Origin: Gordionus sp. m RMFG-2023
Taxonomy: Eukaryota; Nematomorpha; Gordioida; Chordodea; Parachordodidae
DNA: 64,000 nucleotides
Direction: 5' to 3'
Assembly: GCF_954871325.1 (NCBI RefSeq)
Contig: NC_088775.1
Location: 28,993,561 to 29,057,560 of the forward strand
Shown here: piece after piece, positions 61,757-64,000 of the stretch
Numbering within the stretch: the first letter of the stretch is position 1
How the letters are laid out: every line of letters begins with the position of its first letter
Notes under the pieces: model-generated
The model's input: the letters and a program-made list of their open reading frames with translations, nothing else
Database searches by the model: none
What the model was told of the DNA's origin: nothing
Position numbers and translations under genes: made by a program

Positions 61757-63709
61757 GTTAATTATCTAGCTGAAATACATATGATTTGATCAGATCAAAG
61801 GGGCTCACAAAAATCAATGGTATTGATATGATGTGTCTAAGACCGCTTTATTGATTTTTTTTTACTTGTATCCCGAAATGATATTTTAAAAAATCTCGTT
61901 TTTATTGTATATCGGTACAGCAAATGCTAGTGTTTTTATCTGGATGAAGAATTAGATGATAGAATTTTATTAAGAAAGGAGGCATAAATGTTAGTTTGCT
62001 TACATGTAAACTCTATCAAAGATTAGCTTAGATAGTAATATATTTATCAATAATATTACGCTGTTTATTTCTACAAAAACTACATATATTTACTAATATT
62101 ACAATATTTATTTTATGCCAAAAAAACTAAATATATTTACTAATGATATTTATTCGCGAACGCTGTTATAATATTATGATATTGTTTAAATTGCGAATTA
62201 TAAATACTCATTATCAAATTGAAATCACTAAATTTCACCACTGCTTCACACCCGTTAATAGAATCCAAATCATCCTTTCCCAACATTTCATAGAAATTTT
62301 GGGACGTAATGATATTTGTGAAGTAGGGGTGAAATTTAGTGATTTCATTTTATTAATAAATAATCATTATCAAAATAAAGCCATTATATCACTTCTACTA
62401 AACAGATCTCCCGCTAATAATACTCCAAATCATCCTCTCCCAACACGAACTCTAATTCAGAGTTTGGGATCCTATACTACAGCCAATCCCCGATCTCCTC
62501 CGTCATATGCATGGCCACCAACTTTGCTTCAATATCGTCACCCTCAACGTTTCTATGTATGACGTCCCTTCCCTACCCGATAGGCATTGGGAGCTTCCCA
62601 TGTGCTGTCTTTCGCCGATTACATCTCAATTGCTATCACGATCGAGGTAACAAAGGAGAGGGAAGCGGCCCAACACCCTTAGGGTAGGGAAGGGGCGCAA
62701 TATATACAATCGTTGAGGATGGCGATACTGAAGCAACATTGTTGGCCACGATGGCGGAGAGGATAGGGGATTGGTTATAGTATATGATCACAAACTCTGA
62801 ATTAGAGTTAGTGTTGGGAGAGGATGATATACAGTTTTATTAGCGGGGGAGCTGTGTAGTAGGAGATATAATGTCTTCATTTTGATAATGATTATTATTA
62901 AAATGAAATCACTAAATTTCACCCCCACTTCACAAATATTATTACAGCACAAAATTTCTAATATGATTTTTTGCTTTTATATCCATTGAGCTTTGATTAT
63001 GTTATTTCTTTCGCTTTTTATACCCTTACCATTATCCCTGACCATAATATATTGCCACTACTCATGTTTCACAGAATATTCTCACGTACGTTATTTCCCC
63101 ACATTATTTACCACTTTCGTCAGCAACATTTTATATCATACAACTCAATAAAACAGTTTTACAAGGCGCCTAAAAGTTCCTTTACAGATAAAAGATGATG
63201 CCATTTTACGTTTTCACCCGCATTTTCGTTTTGCTACCAGCAACTAATCATTTTCATCTGCGATATCAACCTTTCTTTCTTTTAAACTAAATACAGAATT
63301 GCAATTTTGTCAATTTTATATTAAGCATTTGCCACGCCAAAATCTTGCTTTCTTCACATAGCTGTAGGTACACATCATAAACATCCTTTTGCTTCCATGT
63401 TTATTTTCTATTTCAAAATTTTATTTTATTTTTTACAAGACATTTGATCCTTGGCATACAACAATGAACTTGACCCTTCACTTACTTTTATTCTGGCCGT
63501 CACTTATATCTATCACAATTATTAGTGAACCCAATATTGACCCCTATTGCAGCCGAGACTATTCCTATAAATTGTTTTGGCAACCTATGTCTGTGCCTTC
63601 ACACATCAATCATTCACCCAATAAGGACCCTTTAATACGGGGAAGGGTTACGATAGAATTACGTCATTGAAATTTTGAGTGTTAACCACATAGTCGTATT
63701 CATTTTTAG
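61757..63709 (+). other. Intron 10
   Basis: Donor GTTAAT, acceptor CATTTTTAG. Apart from the fold-back element, 62960-63650 is T/C-rich on the + strand and has an in-frame ATG at 63464 opening a hydrophobic stretch. I read this as intron rather than a gene. Confidence 0.45.
62306..62945. mobile_element. Fold-back MITE, 640 bp, arms about 270 bp
   Basis: Left arm 62306-62578 and right arm 62682-62945 are inverted copies. Outermost is GTAATGATATTTGTGAAGTA and its near complement; innermost is CCCTTCCCTACCC (62566-62578) against GGGTAGGGAAGGG (62682-62694). The unique centre is about 100 bp and more GC-rich. A third partial arm lies outside at 62213-62285. The frame at 62143-62562 is a by-product. 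Lies in intron 10. Confidence 0.85.
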
Positions 63710-63805
63710 ACATCAGGAGTATCATCATTAGATGAAGGAAGGGTTCAGTGGACACTGTATTTTTCTCCCGAATGCCTATTTGCTTTAGCTTTCAAATGTT
63801 CTTAG
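63710..63805 (+). CDS. RALGPS: RalGPS-like exon 11: last PH strand, C-terminal helix and stop
   Basis: Acceptor CATTTTTAG before 63710 (phase 0), stop TAG at 63803-63805. It encodes GRVQWTLYFSPECLFALAFK near its end, which fits the final strand plus C-terminal helix of a PH domain (family: NSYKFQAG then MLWFKHLSAACQ). The usual helix tryptophan is not seen, so the domain end is diverged. An alternative acceptor at 63715-63716 (exon start 63717) pairs in phase with the alternative exon 10 donor. An AATAAA lies at 63882-63887 and could serve as the polyadenylation signal. Confidence 0.6.
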   Translation, partial: TSGVSSLDEGRVQWTLYFSPECLFALAFKCS

Positions 63806-63814
63806 AGGTTTGCA

Positions 63815-64000
63815 AAATAATTTTTCACAGCCCTAGTCCGGCCCGAGAACACATTTTTTAGTCGAACCCGATCCGAGGCCGAATAAAATTTTACAATTTG
63901 AGTTTGAATATTATAATAACCAAAAAAATTTTATGTGTATTTATTCATCGCCAACCTAAATAAAAGTTTATTTGACGGCCATAATCTAATCAAGATATAT
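63815..64000. mobile_element. Possible start of another GC-ended MITE, cut by the window
   Basis: CACAGCCCTAGTCCGGCCCG followed by GAACCCGATCCGAGGCCG is the style of the GC-rich-ended MITEs elsewhere in the window. The right end is outside. Confidence 0.35.

Larger units (their letters stand above)
30247..63805 (+). other. RALGPS: Gene span: RalGPS-like RasGEF-PH protein, 11 coding exons
   Basis: Gene-level entry. Coding exons: 30247-30366, 30789-30923, 36963-37052, 37430-37522, 38690-38813, 40756-40941, 43114-43807, 45039-45742, 50097-50485, 61406-61756, 63710-63805. All introns are GT-AG. Phases across the ten junctions are 0,0,0,0,1,1,2,1,0,0 and all match; total 2982 nt, 993 residues plus stop. 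The family (RALGPS1/2) has an N-terminal CDC25-type exchange domain active on Ral, a PxxP motif and a C-terminal PH domain, and the exon order here reproduces that plan. Vertebrate proteins have about 560-580 residues; this one is longer because exons 7-9 add a large linker. The first exon starts at a splice acceptor, so the 5' end and true start codon lie upstream and were not found. Identification rests on recalled family sequence, not a search. Confidence 0.85.

Noticed and set aside
62143-62562. 139-codon open frame
   Set aside because: It runs through one arm of a fold-back element and has no motif; by-product of the repeat.
63464-63670. ATG with good context opening a hydrophobic, signal-peptide-like stretch; could be a small secreted protein, even splicing in phase to 63710.
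   Set aside because: The 63710-63805 exon fits the end of the PH domain of the gene already running through here, which explains it better. The hydrophobic stretch is typical of T/C-rich intron sequence. Not excluded.

Overview
The window is strongly AT-rich animal nuclear DNA. It holds spliceosomal introns, one large multi-exon host gene, and many transposable-element remnants of eukaryotic types (hAT, MULE, piggyBac, LINE-like, LTR, fold-back and MITE). The gene is a RasGEF-PH protein of the RalGPS type, a family I know only from animals, so the host is very probably a metazoan. The divergence of the protein, the AT bias and the hAT/MULE load suggest a fast-evolving invertebrate, possibly a parasite. 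I cannot name the species from sequence alone.

Host gene. On the + strand, eleven coding exons from 30247 to 63805 join with matching phases into one protein of about 993 codons. Exons 1-7 encode a RasGEF (CDC25-like) domain that follows vertebrate RALGPS1/2 almost end to end as I recall those proteins. It includes the block before the tail that reads D-x-L...YL...LSLxxEP in the relatives. Exons 7-9 encode about 550 residues of low-complexity linker that begins with a class II PxxPxR motif. Exons 9-11 encode a C-terminal PH domain and a stop codon at 63803-63805. None of this is one ORF: the gene shows only when short exon ORFs are joined by GT-AG sites of matching phase. Exons further 5', including the true start codon, were not found with confidence. 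7989-8135 is a possible exon whose phase does not directly fit.

Layout. 1-5 kb: a piggyBac transposase fossil split by an LTR retrotransposon fossil (927-4365, minus strand, 5-bp target repeat). 5-13 kb: mostly empty AT-rich DNA with a small hAT MITE (6668-6877), a possible exon near 8 kb, an inverted-repeat element near 9.9 kb and a hAT-type element with GC-rich ends (10646-12024). 13.7-17.1 kb: a MULE with a 9-bp target repeat, an internal 307-bp tandem duplication and a proline-rich segment that looks captured. 17.4-20.1 kb: a LINE-like reverse transcriptase fossil. 21.8-23.3 kb: a hAT fossil. 25-30 kb: mostly repeats, one possible minus-strand exon and an inverted pair. 30.2-63.8 kb: the RalGPS-like gene, its introns filled with transposons: a DDE-type element at 31.4-34.2 kb, hAT elements at 35.7-36.9, 39.1-40.7 and 45.8-49.0 kb, fold-back elements at 50.75-52.6 and 62.3-62.9 kb, and MITEs at 41.7, 44.1, 57.6 and 60.1 kb.

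How it fits together. The host gene would encode a guanine nucleotide exchange factor for a Ral-type GTPase, brought to membranes by its PH domain and to SH3 partners by its proline motif. Nearly all intron length comes from insertions, several of which stop within 40-100 bases of a splice site. Coordinates of transposon ends are exact where a target-site duplication is given and approximate elsewhere. All family assignments come from motif recognition, not from database search.
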